Assembly (NCBI GenBank): GCA_023229645.1
Contig: JALNYU010000001.1
Coordinates: forward strand, 62,001-126,000
DNA: 64,000 nucleotides
Direction of reading: 5' to 3'
From: Nevskia sp.
GTDB taxonomy: Bacteria > Pseudomonadota > Gammaproteobacteria > Nevskiales > Nevskiaceae
In this document: positions 16,056 to 25,234 of the stretch, piece by piece
How positions within the stretch are numbered: position 1 is the first letter of the stretch
How the letters are laid out: every line of letters begins with the position of its first letter
Translations under genes and position numbers: made by a program
Notes under the pieces: generated by a model
Databases searched by the model: none
Seen by the model: only the letters and a program-made list of their open reading frames with translations
Told to the model about the DNA's origin: nothing

Positions 16056-17387
16056 TTAGAACTGCAGCCCGATCCCGAGGTTGAAGCGGTTGCTGGCTTT
16101 ATCGATTCCGAATTGTTGATAGTCTGCTTTCAGCACCACGTTCGGGTTCAGGAAGAAGCTAGCGCCGTAGGTGCGCACGGTTTCCGTGCCGAGGCCCGGC
16201 ACGCCGAGGCCGGCCGGCAATTCCGCGTAATTATCTGCCGTGTTAAAGCGTTCGTAGCGGAAGAACGGCGTCAGTGCGTAATCCCCCTGCTTCCAAACCC
16301 GATACGCGCCCTGCAGATACCAGCCGTGGAAATTGCTCGGGATCGGCGTTGGCTGGCCGACGTTGGCGAGGTTGATCTGTGCGGTATCACTGATATGGCC
16401 TTGTGCATACAGTGCCTGCAGTTGCAGCGGACCGCGCACATAGCGGGCGTGCGCCTCAGTCAAGGTAAAGTGCGGGCTGGCGTCGAAATTCGGCTGATTC
16501 TGGCCGGCTTCGCCGGTGAACACGCTGGCACCGACGTTCAAGCCGCGGATGCCGTCGTAGTTCAGCGCTGCGTATTGGGCGAGATCGGCGGCCCGGGCGT
16601 TCGACAATTCTTGATGCGCCGCGCCCAGTGGCGATTCGCGGCCTTCGTTCGAGGCGAAGTCCCAGTTCGCAAAATTGAAGCTGGTGGTGACGCCGATATC
16701 GTAAGACAGGCCATATTTCGTACTGCCGTAGAGACCGATGCCGCCTTCGCGCTCGGTGCTCGGGATAATCGCGGTCTCGACGAAATTGCGCTCAACGCCA
16801 AAGTAACGCGGCGGCTCATGCGTGACGTTGATGTAGCCGCTCGGAATCAGCAGCAGGCCAACTTTCAGGTTCGCCCAATTGTTCAGGCGGTGGTCGACGT
16901 AGAACTGCTCAACTTCAAGCTCGCCGCCGTCTTCGGCCGAAACCACGGCGTTCTCGATTTCAAATTCAGATACGAAGCGGGTGTTTTCATTGAAGCGGTA
17001 GCCGATGCCGAACACCGCGCGGCGCACGGTGGCTTCGGTGCGTGCCGAGTCGTGATCGTAGTGGCTGTAGTTGATTTCGCCGTAGCCGAATAACGACGTA
17101 CGCCCGAGCACAGTGTTGGCGCTCACCTGCGGGCTGACACCGGTCGGCGCGATATACGGGCTGCTGTCGGCGGTAGCGGTTGTTACGCCGCTGGTTGTGG
17201 CTTCTTGCTGAGCGGCAAGCGCTTCGTTCTGCGCCTTCAACTGCTTGACTTGTGCTTTTAACGCGTCGAGCTCTTGGCTGAGCGCATCCAGGCGACGCGC
17301 CAACGCTTCTTCTGGTGTTTCCGCATAAGCCGGCGCGGCGGCGAGCAGCGCAGCGGCGATGCATAGCGCGATGGGTGATTTCTTCAT
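16056..17387 (-). CDS. Outer-membrane porin with N-terminal coiled coil
   Basis: 443 residues from ATG 17387; a start three codons earlier is equally open. Signal peptide ending 'AAPAYAE', then a heptad-rich segment 'ALARRLDALSQELDALKAQVKQLKAQNEALAAQQ' of the sort that trimerises porins of the OprP/OprO-like group. The beta-barrel ends '...NLGIGLQF' with a C-terminal Phe. Substrate is not deducible. Sandwiched between the peroxidase and FMN-binding genes (29-56 bp gaps), it may provide outer-membrane passage for a metal complex or anion in the Fur-controlled operon. Confidence 0.78.
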   Translation of the reverse strand: MKKSPIALCIAAALLAAAPAYAETPEEALARRLDALSQELDALKAQVKQLKAQNEALAAQQEATTSGVTTATADSSPYIAPTGVSPQVSANTVLGRTSLFGYGEINYSHYDHDSARTEATVRRAVFGIGYRFNENTRFVSEFEIENAVVSAEDGGELEVEQFYVDHRLNNWANLKVGLLLIPSGYINVTHEPPRYFGVERNFVETAIIPSTEREGGIGLYGSTKYGLSYDIGVTTSFNFANWDFASNEGRESPLGAAHQELSNARAADLAQYAALNYDGIRGLNVGASVFTGEAGQNQPNFDASPHFTLTEAHARYVRGPLQLQALYAQGHISDTAQINLANVGQPTPIPSNFHGWYLQGAYRVWKQGDYALTPFFRYERFNTADNYAELPAGLGVPGLGTETVRTYGASFFLNPNVVLKADYQQFGIDKASNRFNLGIGLQF

Positions 17388-17425
17388 TGTGGGCAACGCT
17401 CCATTCCTGCTTGGGGGTTCGCGGC

Positions 17426-18616
17426 TTAGGGTTGATAGCCGTCGTTTAAGGTGTTCAAAAAGGCCACGACATCGTCGATTTCGGATTCGGTCAGCCGCGG
17501 CTGTTCGCCGAGGCGCCGGTCGTACGGCACTTCTTCGATGTTGACGATGGTCCGGTAGTCGAAGCCGGTGGCCGTCGGCCCGGGCACGTCGTTGAATTTC
17601 CGCACGCTGCCGTCGTCCGCCAGCGGGTACCAGAATTGTGGGCTGGTATCGCGTTGGACATAAAACGCCACGGCTTCGCGCAAGGTCGCGAATCGGCCGT
17701 TATGGAAGTACGGTGCGGTTAACGCAATGTTGCGCAGTGTCGGCGTTTTGAACTGGCCGCAGAGTTCGAGACGATCCTTCAGATCCTCGCGATCAGGGCC
17801 GCAAAGGCCGAGATCGTAATAAGCAGGGTCCGCCGTTGCCGGAATTGCGTCGTTACGCGGCACGCCGAGGTTGTCGTAATGAAAATCAGTGAACAGCGGC
17901 AAGCTACCGCCTGCGCCGCGGTTGCCGGGGTGGCAGGCGGTGCAATTGCCTTTTTGCGGATCGTTGAACGCTTGCAGGCCGCGCAGTTCTTGGGCGCTGA
18001 GTTGCGCGCGGCCCTGCAGGAAGGCGTCATACTTACTGTCGTACGGATGAAATTCGTCGTCTTCGAGCTGATAGCGCTGTAGCGCGAACGTTGCGCGGTC
18101 GAGCGCGGTTTGCGGATCATCGAATACCGTATTGCCGAAAACCTGGCGGAACTCCGCCGCGTACGCGGCTTGCTGCAGGCGATTAGCGAAATTGACGGCG
18201 CTGATATTGGCCATCTCGTGCGCAGCGAGTAGCGGTTGCCGCGCCTGTTCCGCTAGGGACGCGACGCGACCGTCGCGATCGAAACCGCCGAGCGCGCCGT
18301 CATCGGTAATTGCAAAGGCCGGGGTTTGGTCGATGTAGCGCAGTGACGGCGGATTACGGAAGCCCGGCGTCGTTAAGTTCGGGCCGCCAGCGATGACGGC
18401 GGCATTGCTGGCGTGGGCGCGGCCGGGGTCGTGGCAGGTTGTGCACGACAGCCGGCCCGATGCGGACAAGCTGGGGTCGGCAAAGATTTTGGCGCCCAGC
18501 GCTGCGGCCGCGGAAAGCTCCGTCAGTGGCCCGCCGCCGTTGCCGTCGCCACAGCCGGCAAGCCCGGCGGCAGCCAGTAACGGGAGGACAAAAGTAAATT
18601 TTATTTTCATCGTCAT
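17426..18616 (-). CDS. Di-haem cytochrome c peroxidase/MauG-family lipoprotein
   Basis: 396 residues. Lipobox 'LAGC' (Cys22). First haem site CTTCH at 58-62 and second CTACH near residue 225 ('KGNCTACHPGN'), followed by 'FKTPTLRNIALTAPYFHNGRFATLREAVAFY', the conserved C-terminal block of bacterial di-haem peroxidases. Members either reduce hydrogen peroxide or, in the MauG/MbnH/CorB branch, oxidise protein residues. The lipid anchor and operon with a flavin/PepSY pair argue that it is not a routine peroxidase. It is the first gene after the Fur box. Confidence 0.85.
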   Translation of the reverse strand: MTMKIKFTFVLPLLAAAGLAGCGDGNGGGPLTELSAAAALGAKIFADPSLSASGRLSCTTCHDPGRAHASNAAVIAGGPNLTTPGFRNPPSLRYIDQTPAFAITDDGALGGFDRDGRVASLAEQARQPLLAAHEMANISAVNFANRLQQAAYAAEFRQVFGNTVFDDPQTALDRATFALQRYQLEDDEFHPYDSKYDAFLQGRAQLSAQELRGLQAFNDPQKGNCTACHPGNRGAGGSLPLFTDFHYDNLGVPRNDAIPATADPAYYDLGLCGPDREDLKDRLELCGQFKTPTLRNIALTAPYFHNGRFATLREAVAFYVQRDTSPQFWYPLADDGSVRKFNDVPGPTATGFDYRTIVNIEEVPYDRRLGEQPRLTESEIDDVVAFLNTLNDGYQP

Positions 18617-18859
18617 ATGGCGGCGCGCAGCGCGCGGCCAAGCCCTGAAGTTGTTATAGACGATATGCTAATAACAATGATTCGCATTAGCAAATTAACC
18701 GCTGAAATTTATTATTTCCGGATACAAGCAGGCGATCATCGACGCTTGCGATGCAAGCGCGTATTACCATCGCGATTGGTGCGGCGGTGCGGCCGCGATT
18801 TCGAGCTTTAACCTTTCGGCGGTCATGACTTGTTCGCCATCTGCCGGTAATCTGTTGCG
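18617..18859. other. Divergent intergenic region between the peroxidase operon and dapF
   Basis: 243 bp. Contains the Fur box at 18673-18691. An A/T-rich block 18659-18720 is the likely promoter zone for the leftward operon. No ORF or RNA recognised. Confidence 0.5.
18673..18691. promoter_or_regulatory. Fur box
   Basis: AACAATGATTCGCATTAGC matches 13 of 19 positions of the Fur consensus and contains the typical AATGATTCGCATTA core seen before iron-repressed genes. It is 57 bp upstream of the di-haem peroxidase start, where it could cover that promoter. Binding is inferred. Confidence 0.7.
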
Positions 18860-19699
18860 ATGCAACTTCAATTCACCAAGATGCACGGTCTCGGCAACGA
18901 TTTTGTTGTGATCGACGCGACACGGCACGCATTCGAGCCGAATCCAGCACTGTTAGCGCGGTTGACCGATCGCCGCTTTGGCATCGGCTGCGATCAGGTG
19001 TTGGTGGTCGACCGCTCGCCGACGCCGGAAATCGACTTCGGCTACCGCATCTATAACGCGGATGGTTCGCAAGTCGGCCAATGTGGCAATGGCGCACGCT
19101 GCCTTGCTCGCTACGTTGCCGACCGCGGCCTGACGCGCCGCCACACGGTGCGGGTACAAACGACGACCAGCATCTTGGAGTTGCATCTGCTGAGCGATGG
19201 CCAGATCCGTGTCGATATGGGGCCGCCGCGTTTTGAGCCGATTGACGTGCCGTTACGCGCGCCGCTGCGGCAACTGCGTTACGACATACCGTTGCCCGAA
19301 GGTGGCCAGATCAGCGTCGGCGCGGCCAGCATGGGCAATCCGCACGCGTTGATCGAAGTTGCTGATATCGAAACTGCGCCGGTCGATACGGTCGGTGCAG
19401 CGCTGCAACATTCGACCGCGTTTCCGGAGCGCGTCAACGTTGGTTTCATCGAATATGTTGATGCAACGCACGCCAAACTGCGGGTTTATGAACGGGGTGC
19501 AGCAGAAACGCCGGCTTGCGGCAGCGGCGCTTGTGCGGCGATGGCGATCAGCCAGATCTGGGGGCGCCTCGGCGCCCGCGCCGAGTTGGCGATGCGTTAC
19601 GGCACGTTATTGTTGGAATGGGCCGGCGAAGGGAGTTCGGTTTATATGACCGGCCCGGCTGAAACCGTATTTGAGGGGAGTATCGAGTGGCCGAATTGA
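18860..19699 (+). CDS. dapF: Diaminopimelate epimerase
   Basis: 279 residues, normal length. Converts LL- to meso-diaminopimelate for lysine and peptidoglycan. The two catalytic cysteines are present: C75 in 'GQCGNGARCLARY' and C220 in 'ETPACGSGACAAMA'. The start 'MQLQFTKMHGLGNDFVVID' is canonical. The next gene overlaps its 3' end by 13 bp, forming the well-known dapF-DUF484-xerC unit. Confidence 0.97.
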   Translation: MQLQFTKMHGLGNDFVVIDATRHAFEPNPALLARLTDRRFGIGCDQVLVVDRSPTPEIDFGYRIYNADGSQVGQCGNGARCLARYVADRGLTRRHTVRVQTTTSILELHLLSDGQIRVDMGPPRFEPIDVPLRAPLRQLRYDIPLPEGGQISVGAASMGNPHALIEVADIETAPVDTVGAALQHSTAFPERVNVGFIEYVDATHAKLRVYERGAAETPACGSGACAAMAISQIWGRLGARAELAMRYGTLLLEWAGEGSSVYMTGPAETVFEGSIEWPN

Positions 19700-20388
19700 T
19701 TGCCGAGGCCGCCACTGCGGCGCTGCCGGATGAAGCCCAAGTGGTGGCCTTTTTAAAGGCCGATCCGCTTCTATTAGCACGGCATCCGCAGTTGTTGGAA
19801 TCGTTGGAGTTGGCGCACGCAGCCGGATCTGCGGTGTCGTTGATCGAGCGCCAAGTTGAAGTGTTGCGGGGGAAGAATGCGCGCCTAGAATCGCGGCTTG
19901 ACCGTTTGATTGAAACTGCGCGCGAAAACGAAACCCGCGCCGAGAAAATGATGCGCTTGGCGCACGCTTTGATTCGCTCGCCATCACTCGCAGCCATCGC
20001 TTCGGGCGTCAAAGCCTCGATGCGCGAAGATTTCGAGATCGATGAAGTCTTCATCGGTTTAAACGCGGCGGTATACAAGCGCCATGACATCGACGGGATT
20101 ACGCCTGTTGAAGCCGGCGGTGCAATTGCCCGGGCCTACGATAACTTCATCCGCACGCGCTTGATCGAATGTGGGCCAATCGCTGCTGAGCGTACGGCAC
20201 TGTTGTTCCCGAAAGCGGAAAAGCCAGTGCTGACGGCGGCGATTGTGCCGCTGGAAAAGGAAAAATATCTGGGCTTGATCGCACTCGGTTCGCGCGATCC
20301 GGAGCGCTTCCAGCCGCGACAAGGCAAGCTATTTCTGGAAATGACCGCTGAGTTGGTTTCCGCCGCCATTCGGGCGCGGATGAACTAG
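19687..20388 (+). CDS. DUF484 family protein
   Basis: 233 residues. 'DEAQVVAFLKADPLLLARHPQLLESLELAHAAGSAVSLIERQVEVLRGKNARLESRLDRLIETARENE' is the hallmark DUF484 N-terminus, including a coiled-coil segment. The C-terminal part has a GAF-like fold. Function unknown. The family is almost always between dapF and xerC, as here. It overlaps dapF by 13 bp and ends 15 bp before xerC, so it is co-transcribed. Confidence 0.92.
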   Translation: MAELIAEAATAALPDEAQVVAFLKADPLLLARHPQLLESLELAHAAGSAVSLIERQVEVLRGKNARLESRLDRLIETARENETRAEKMMRLAHALIRSPSLAAIASGVKASMREDFEIDEVFIGLNAAVYKRHDIDGITPVEAGGAIARAYDNFIRTRLIECGPIAAERTALLFPKAEKPVLTAAIVPLEKEKYLGLIALGSRDPERFQPRQGKLFLEMTAELVSAAIRARMN

Positions 20389-20403
20389 GGTCTGTTAACA
20401 CTT

Positions 20404-21351
20404 ATGCCGCCAGGGGGCTTAATCGACGATGACGCGCTTACGGCCCTGCTGGACGCCTATCTGCAGCACCTGCAGATAGAGCGGCAATCGCCGCTGACAA
20501 CCTACTCGGCAGTGCAGCGCGAATGCGGTTTCTTTTTTTCCTACTGCCGAGAATGCGGCATCAACGCGCCACGCGCGGTGGATGTTCATACGGTACGCGC
20601 GTTTCTCGCCAAGTGTCACCGTAAAGGCCTACAGCCGGCAACGTTGCGGCGCTATTTATCATGCATACGCGGCGTTTTTCGCTACGCACTCAAGACCGCA
20701 CAAATCGAACATAATCCGGCGGCAAACGTGCGCGGCCCTAAAGGCAAGCGCACGCTGCCGAAAGTGATTACGGCGGTCGATTTGAATCAAGCGTTGGATC
20801 AACCCGCTGCCGGTGAGTTTGGTTGCCGCAACCGCGCAATGGTGGAGCTGTTTTACTCGGCTGGCTTGCGCCTGGCGGAATTGCACGGCCTGGATGTCCC
20901 CCCTGGCGGCGGCCCGTTTCCAGACGAACTCCGCATCACTGGCAAAGGTAATAAGCAGCGCATTGTGCCGGTCGGTAGTAAGGCGCGTGCGGCGCTGGAC
21001 GCGTGGCTGCACGAGCGTCCACGCTTTGCTGAGTTGGGCGAGCCGGCGTTATTTGTCGGGCCGCGCGGTCGGCGACTGGGGCGCACGCAAATCGGTGGCG
21101 CGCTGAATGTCTGGGCGCAGCAATCGGGCTTGCCAGCGCATCTGCATCCGCACAAACTGCGGCATTCATTCGCGACGCATTTATTAGAAAGCAGCGGTGA
21201 TTTGCGCGCCGTGCAGGAATTGCTTGGCCACGCCAGTTTGTCGACAACGCAAATTTACACGCAGCTCGACTGGCAGCGGCTGACACAGGTTTACGACAGC
21301 GCCCATCCGCGCGCGCATCGAAAAGCTTCGGAGGGCGGTGGCAGCCCCTGA
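20404..21351 (+). CDS. xerC: Tyrosine recombinase XerC
   Basis: 315 residues. The N-terminal core-binding domain is 'LDAYLQHLQIERQSPLTTYSAVQREC...'. The catalytic domain carries Arg in 'SAGLRLAEL', Lys in 'GKGNKQR', 'HPHKLRHSFATHLL' (H-x-x-R), 'LLGHASLSTTQIYTQL' with the second His and the nucleophilic Tyr. With XerD it resolves chromosome dimers at dif. Gene order after dapF-DUF484 identifies it as XerC rather than XerD or an integrase. The Pro/Gly-rich loop 'LDVPPGGGPFPDEL' replaces a shorter segment in many homologues. Confidence 0.95.
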   Translation: MPPGGLIDDDALTALLDAYLQHLQIERQSPLTTYSAVQRECGFFFSYCRECGINAPRAVDVHTVRAFLAKCHRKGLQPATLRRYLSCIRGVFRYALKTAQIEHNPAANVRGPKGKRTLPKVITAVDLNQALDQPAAGEFGCRNRAMVELFYSAGLRLAELHGLDVPPGGGPFPDELRITGKGNKQRIVPVGSKARAALDAWLHERPRFAELGEPALFVGPRGRRLGRTQIGGALNVWAQQSGLPAHLHPHKLRHSFATHLLESSGDLRAVQELLGHASLSTTQIYTQLDWQRLTQVYDSAHPRAHRKASEGGGSP

Positions 21352-21434
21352 ACACAGTGCCCCGGCACTAAGTTTGCTCGATTTATTTGCCTTATGTGAT
21401 CAAGAACATCATCAACACTCGTCAAGGATAACTA

Positions 21435-22469
21435 ATGACTTCCACTATTCCTGCCACCCTGATCCCAGGCGATGGCATTGGCCCAGAAATCGTCGATGCA
21501 ACACTAGCGGTATTTGCTGCACTGGAAGCGCCGTTCGAGTGGGATACGCAGGTTGCCGGCTTAGCCGGCGTCAAGGCCGCGGGCGATCCTTTGCCGCAGT
21601 CCGTGCTAGACAGCATTCGCAGCACGCGACTGGCCCTGAAAGGGCCGTTAGAAACACCAAGCGGCGGCGGTTATCGCTCATCAAATGTGCGTTTGCGCGA
21701 AGAATTTAAGCTTTACGCGAATTTGCGCCCGGCCCGCACAATTGTGCCCGGCGGCCGCTACGAAGACGTGAACTTGGTCGTTGTGCGCGAGAACATCGAA
21801 GGCCTGTACATGGGCTACGAGCACTACATTCCGATTGGTAGCGATCCGCACGCGGTGGGCATGTCGACCGGTATTAACACCCGGCAGGGCTGCCGCCGCA
21901 TTTTGGAATACGCATTCGACTACGCGATTGCAACCGGCCGCAAAAAAGTGACCGTAGTGCACAAAGCCAACATCATGAAAGCGCTGACCGGCATTTTCTT
22001 GGAAACGGCGCGCAGCCTGTATGACGACCCGCGCTATAAGGGCAAGATCGAGATCAACGAAATCATCGTTGACGCCTGCGCGATGAAGCTGGTCTTGGAT
22101 CCGTCGCAGTTTGACGTCATCGTGACCACCAACTTGTTTGGCGACATTTTGTCCGACCTCGTCGCTGGCCTCGTCGGCGGTTTGGGCATGGCGCCCGGTG
22201 CGAACATCGGCACCGACGCCGCAATTTTTGAAGCGGTGCACGGCTCAGCGCCGGATATCGCGGGGAAAGGCATTGCCAATCCGACGGCGCTGCTACTGGC
22301 CGGCGCGATGATGCTCGATCACTGCCAGATGCCGGATAAAGCAACGCGCTTGCGCAATGCGATCGATGCGACGTTGAACATCGACAAGATTCGCACCGGC
22401 GATCTCCGTGGCAGCGCGAACACCGTTAGCTATACCCAGGCTTTGGTCTCGCGGATCAAGAACGGCTAA
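21435..22469 (+). CDS. NAD-dependent isocitrate dehydrogenase family (homoisocitrate/isopropylmalate-like fold)
   Basis: 344 residues, AGGATA before the ATG. 'TLIPGDGIGPEIVDA' opens the decarboxylating dehydrogenase fold. The substrate loop 'LETPSGGGYRSSNVRLREEFKLYANLRPARTI' is that of NAD-type isocitrate dehydrogenases, with Ser-x-Asn-x-x-Leu-Arg binding isocitrate. 'NLFGDILSDLVAGLVGG' carries the metal-binding Asp residues. 'HGSAPDIAGKGIANP' with no Arg/Lys/Tyr NADP triad favours NAD. It would oxidise isocitrate to 2-oxoglutarate, the carbon skeleton consumed by the neighbouring nitrogen-assimilation genes, although the pairing may be chance. Confidence 0.85.
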   Translation: MTSTIPATLIPGDGIGPEIVDATLAVFAALEAPFEWDTQVAGLAGVKAAGDPLPQSVLDSIRSTRLALKGPLETPSGGGYRSSNVRLREEFKLYANLRPARTIVPGGRYEDVNLVVVRENIEGLYMGYEHYIPIGSDPHAVGMSTGINTRQGCRRILEYAFDYAIATGRKKVTVVHKANIMKALTGIFLETARSLYDDPRYKGKIEINEIIVDACAMKLVLDPSQFDVIVTTNLFGDILSDLVAGLVGGLGMAPGANIGTDAAIFEAVHGSAPDIAGKGIANPTALLLAGAMMLDHCQMPDKATRLRNAIDATLNIDKIRTGDLRGSANTVSYTQALVSRIKNG

Positions 22470-22477
22470 TTGGTTTT

Positions 22478-22536
22478 GCAGCACAGGGGCACGCCGATGC
22501 GCGACCTCTGTGCTGCCTGCCGGCTGTGCCGGCTTT
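22478..22536. terminator. Two hairpins between convergent idh and ntrC
   Basis: The first has a 12-bp stem with one mismatch (22478-22489 with 22505-22516, 15-nt loop). The second is GCCGGC-TGT-GCCGGC (22519-22533) followed by TTT. The second overlaps the ntrC stop region. Together they probably end both convergent transcripts. Confidence 0.55.
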
Positions 22537-24034
22537 AATCTTCGATGCCGAGCTCTTTGATCTTGCGCGTCAAGGTATTGCGGCCCCAGCCGAGGCGGCG
22601 CGCGGCTTCCTGACGCTGACCTTTGCAGACCATCAACGCAACTTCGATTAGCGTCCGCTCAAATTGCGGCCCGGCCTGCGAAAGCAGGTCATCAACGCCG
22701 GAATTGAAGCGGTTTAAAGCCCAGCTGCGCAGCACCTCATGCCATTCGTCTGCCCCGGCCACGGGTTGGGTAACCGGGTTGGCGGGCGGCGAATCAGCGG
22801 CGACGGCTGCGGCCGGTGGCGGCATTCTGTAGTCGGCGGACTGTTCGTAGCGCACGCTGTGATTGCGGATTTCCGGCGGCATATCTTCCAGATGAACTTC
22901 TTGTCCGGGCGCCATGACCGTTAACCAGCGGCAGGCGTTTTCGAGTTGGCGCACGTTGCCGTGCCAGTCGTAGGCCTGGAGTGCCGTTAGCACTTCCGGC
23001 TGCAGTTGCTTGGCCTCGGTTTTTAATTCCTGCGCGGCGGCGTCCAAGAAATGCCGCAGTAATAGCGGGATGTCTTCGCGCCGTTCGCGCAGTGGTGGCA
23101 CCCGAACGCGGATGACGTTTAGGCGGTGGTAAAGATCTTCGCGGAAACGGCCCTGCGTTACTGCGCGGTCGAGGTCTTGATGCGTGGCGGCGATGATGCG
23201 GACATCCACGCTGACCGGCGCGACGCCGCCGACGCGATAGAACTGGCCGTCTTGCAGCACGCGCAGCAGACGGGTTTGCAGATCGGCCGGCATATCGCCA
23301 ATTTCATCGAGAAACAGCGTGCCGCCGTCGGCCTGCTCGAAGCGGCCCTTGCGCTGCATCGCCGCGCCGGTGAACGCGCCGCGCTCGTGGCCGAAGAATT
23401 CGCTCTCCAGCAGATCTTTTGGAATCGCCGCGGTATTGATCGCGATAAACGGCCGCTGCGCGCGTGGGCTATTGACGTGCAAGGCGCGTGCAATCAGCTC
23501 TTTGCCGGTGCCGGATTCGCCGGTGATCATCACCGTGATCTGGCTCTGCGACAAGCGGCCGATTGCGCGAAAGACGTCCTGCATCGCCGGTGCTTCGCCG
23601 ATCAGCGCCGGCCGCGCCTCCATCGACTTCAGATCCGGTAGCACGATGCGCTTCTGCGCTGCGCGCCGCACCAACGAGGCGACGCTATCAACATCAAACG
23701 GCTTCGGCAGATATTCGAAAGCGCCGCCTTTGAACGAGGCCACCGCAGCGTCGAGATCCGAATGCGCGGTGACGACGATGACCGGCAACTCAGGATGGCT
23801 CGTCCGCAGACGCTCCATCAGCTCCAAGCCGCCGAGGCCGGGCATGCGCAGATCGGAAATTAAGACATCGGGCGTGGTGTCGGTCAGCGCATCGAGTAGC
23901 TCGGCTGCACCTGGGAAGCTCTGCACCAGCATGCCTTCTCGGCTCAGTGATTTTTCCAGCACCCAGCGAATGGATTCGTCGTCGTCGACAATCCAAACTT
24001 GTATCGCCGGTTCATCCAGCTTCATTGCATTCAT
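22535..24034 (-). CDS. ntrC: Nitrogen regulation response regulator NtrC
   Basis: 499 residues from ATG 24034; an open frame extends upstream to 24169 but overlaps ntrB and lacks similarity, so the later start is used. Receiver domain with phospho-acceptor Asp61 ('VLISDLRMPGLGGL'), AAA+ domain with Walker A GESGTGKE (170-177) and intact sigma-54 loop 'ERGAFTGA', Walker B 'GGTLFLDEIGDMP', and a C-terminal Fis-type helix-turn-helix 'GQRQEAARRLGWGRNTLTRKIKEL'. Activates nitrogen-limitation genes such as glnA. It follows ntrB with a 72-bp gap. Confidence 0.96.
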   Translation of the reverse strand: MNAMKLDEPAIQVWIVDDDESIRWVLEKSLSREGMLVQSFPGAAELLDALTDTTPDVLISDLRMPGLGGLELMERLRTSHPELPVIVVTAHSDLDAAVASFKGGAFEYLPKPFDVDSVASLVRRAAQKRIVLPDLKSMEARPALIGEAPAMQDVFRAIGRLSQSQITVMITGESGTGKELIARALHVNSPRAQRPFIAINTAAIPKDLLESEFFGHERGAFTGAAMQRKGRFEQADGGTLFLDEIGDMPADLQTRLLRVLQDGQFYRVGGVAPVSVDVRIIAATHQDLDRAVTQGRFREDLYHRLNVIRVRVPPLRERREDIPLLLRHFLDAAAQELKTEAKQLQPEVLTALQAYDWHGNVRQLENACRWLTVMAPGQEVHLEDMPPEIRNHSVRYEQSADYRMPPPAAAVAADSPPANPVTQPVAGADEWHEVLRSWALNRFNSGVDDLLSQAGPQFERTLIEVALMVCKGQRQEAARRLGWGRNTLTRKIKELGIED

Positions 24035-24105
24035 TGCGTTTGTATCTTTTTTACGCGGACTCACAACTGTTGGCGGTACGTCGCTCGACAACAGGCTAAC
24101 GCTGC

Positions 24106-25188
24106 TCACGCAGTATGTTCCAGCGGCAGGAATATCGAAAAAACGGTGGTGCCCGGGCGCGATTGGCATTCAACCAAGCCGCCATGGCTATGAATTAGAT
24201 ACTGAGCAATCGGCAGGCCAAGACCGGTGCCTTCGGCGCGCGTCGTCACCATCGGATAAAAAATTTTTTCAATCATCGATTTCGATATGCCCGGCCCGTT
24301 GTCTTCGATATCGATCTGAACCACCAATTTGTGCCGAACGCCGGCAATATTGAATTGCCGCCGCATCCGCGTGCGTAGAAACAGCAATGCGTGCTCCGGG
24401 CCGTTATCGGCTGACAGCGCCTGCAACGCGTTGCGCGCGATGTTCAGTACTGCTTGGATCAACTGCTCGCGGTCGGCATAGATTTCCGGGATGCTTGGGT
24501 CGTAGTCGCGCTGGACGCTGAACTTGGCCACAGCTTCGGCCTCCACCAGCTGCCGGACATGCTCCAGAACCTCGTGGATATTGACCATCGACTTCTGCGG
24601 CAGCCGATTCGGGCCGAGCAGCCGGTTCACCAGATTTTGCAGGCGGTCGGCTTCACGGATGATCACGCGCGTGTATTCACGGTGTTCCGAGTCCGGAAAT
24701 TCGCGCTCCAGCAACTGCGCCGCGCCGCGGATCCCGCCGAGCGGGTTTTTGATTTCATGTGCCAGACCGCGAATCAACTCTCGGCTGGCTTCGTGCTGTG
24801 CCTGCAGAATTTCGTCGCGGGTGATGCGCATATGCCGGTCTAGCGGCAGTAGTTCCAATACGAGATTGGCGCCAGACAGCTGCGTCGGCATCACGGTGCA
24901 GTCGACGGTGATCGATTCATCGCCGGCACGGTGCAGCCGCAACTCCCGCTCAATAAAACCGGTGCCGGAGTTCAGCGCTTGTTTCAAGCGTTCCGTGTAC
25001 TCCGCCAGATGCGGCACGGCTAGGGCTAGCGGCTGGCCCTGCACTTGTCGGCGACTAATGCTAAAAAGATTTTCAGCGGCGGAATTGAGGTAGCTAAGCC
25101 TCAGGCCTTGATCGAAGGCGATAATCGCCGTCGCTAGGCCATCCAAAATGCCCGCAGGCTGAACGCGGTTCAGCACAGGTAGTTTCAT
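24106..25188 (-). CDS. ntrB: Nitrogen regulation sensor kinase NtrB
   Basis: 360 residues, soluble. N-terminal PAS domain ('LDGLATAIIAFDQGLRLSYLNSAAENLFSISRRQVQG'), then the HisKA H-box 'ELIRGLAHEIKNPLGGIRGAAQLL' with His144, and the ATPase part with N box 'ILNIARNALQAL' and 'DNGPGI...GTGLGLPIAQYLIHSHGG'. In enteric bacteria PII (GlnB) binding switches it between kinase and phosphatase; no glnB is in the window. It sits directly upstream of ntrC. Confidence 0.95.
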   Translation of the reverse strand: MKLPVLNRVQPAGILDGLATAIIAFDQGLRLSYLNSAAENLFSISRRQVQGQPLALAVPHLAEYTERLKQALNSGTGFIERELRLHRAGDESITVDCTVMPTQLSGANLVLELLPLDRHMRITRDEILQAQHEASRELIRGLAHEIKNPLGGIRGAAQLLEREFPDSEHREYTRVIIREADRLQNLVNRLLGPNRLPQKSMVNIHEVLEHVRQLVEAEAVAKFSVQRDYDPSIPEIYADREQLIQAVLNIARNALQALSADNGPEHALLFLRTRMRRQFNIAGVRHKLVVQIDIEDNGPGISKSMIEKIFYPMVTTRAEGTGLGLPIAQYLIHSHGGLVECQSRPGTTVFSIFLPLEHTA

Positions 25189-25234
25189 GGCGTGAATTCA
25201 GCAAGATATGCGCCAAACTGGCGTTACGACAGCG

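Noticed and set aside
16029..17093. 354-codon plus-strand ORF over the coiled-coil porin gene
   Set aside because: Antisense frame of a clear porin, with no signal peptide, domain or ribosome site.
23319..24353. 344-codon plus-strand ORF over ntrC/ntrB
   Set aside because: Antisense to two certain genes; Ser/Arg-rich composition typical of a shadow frame.
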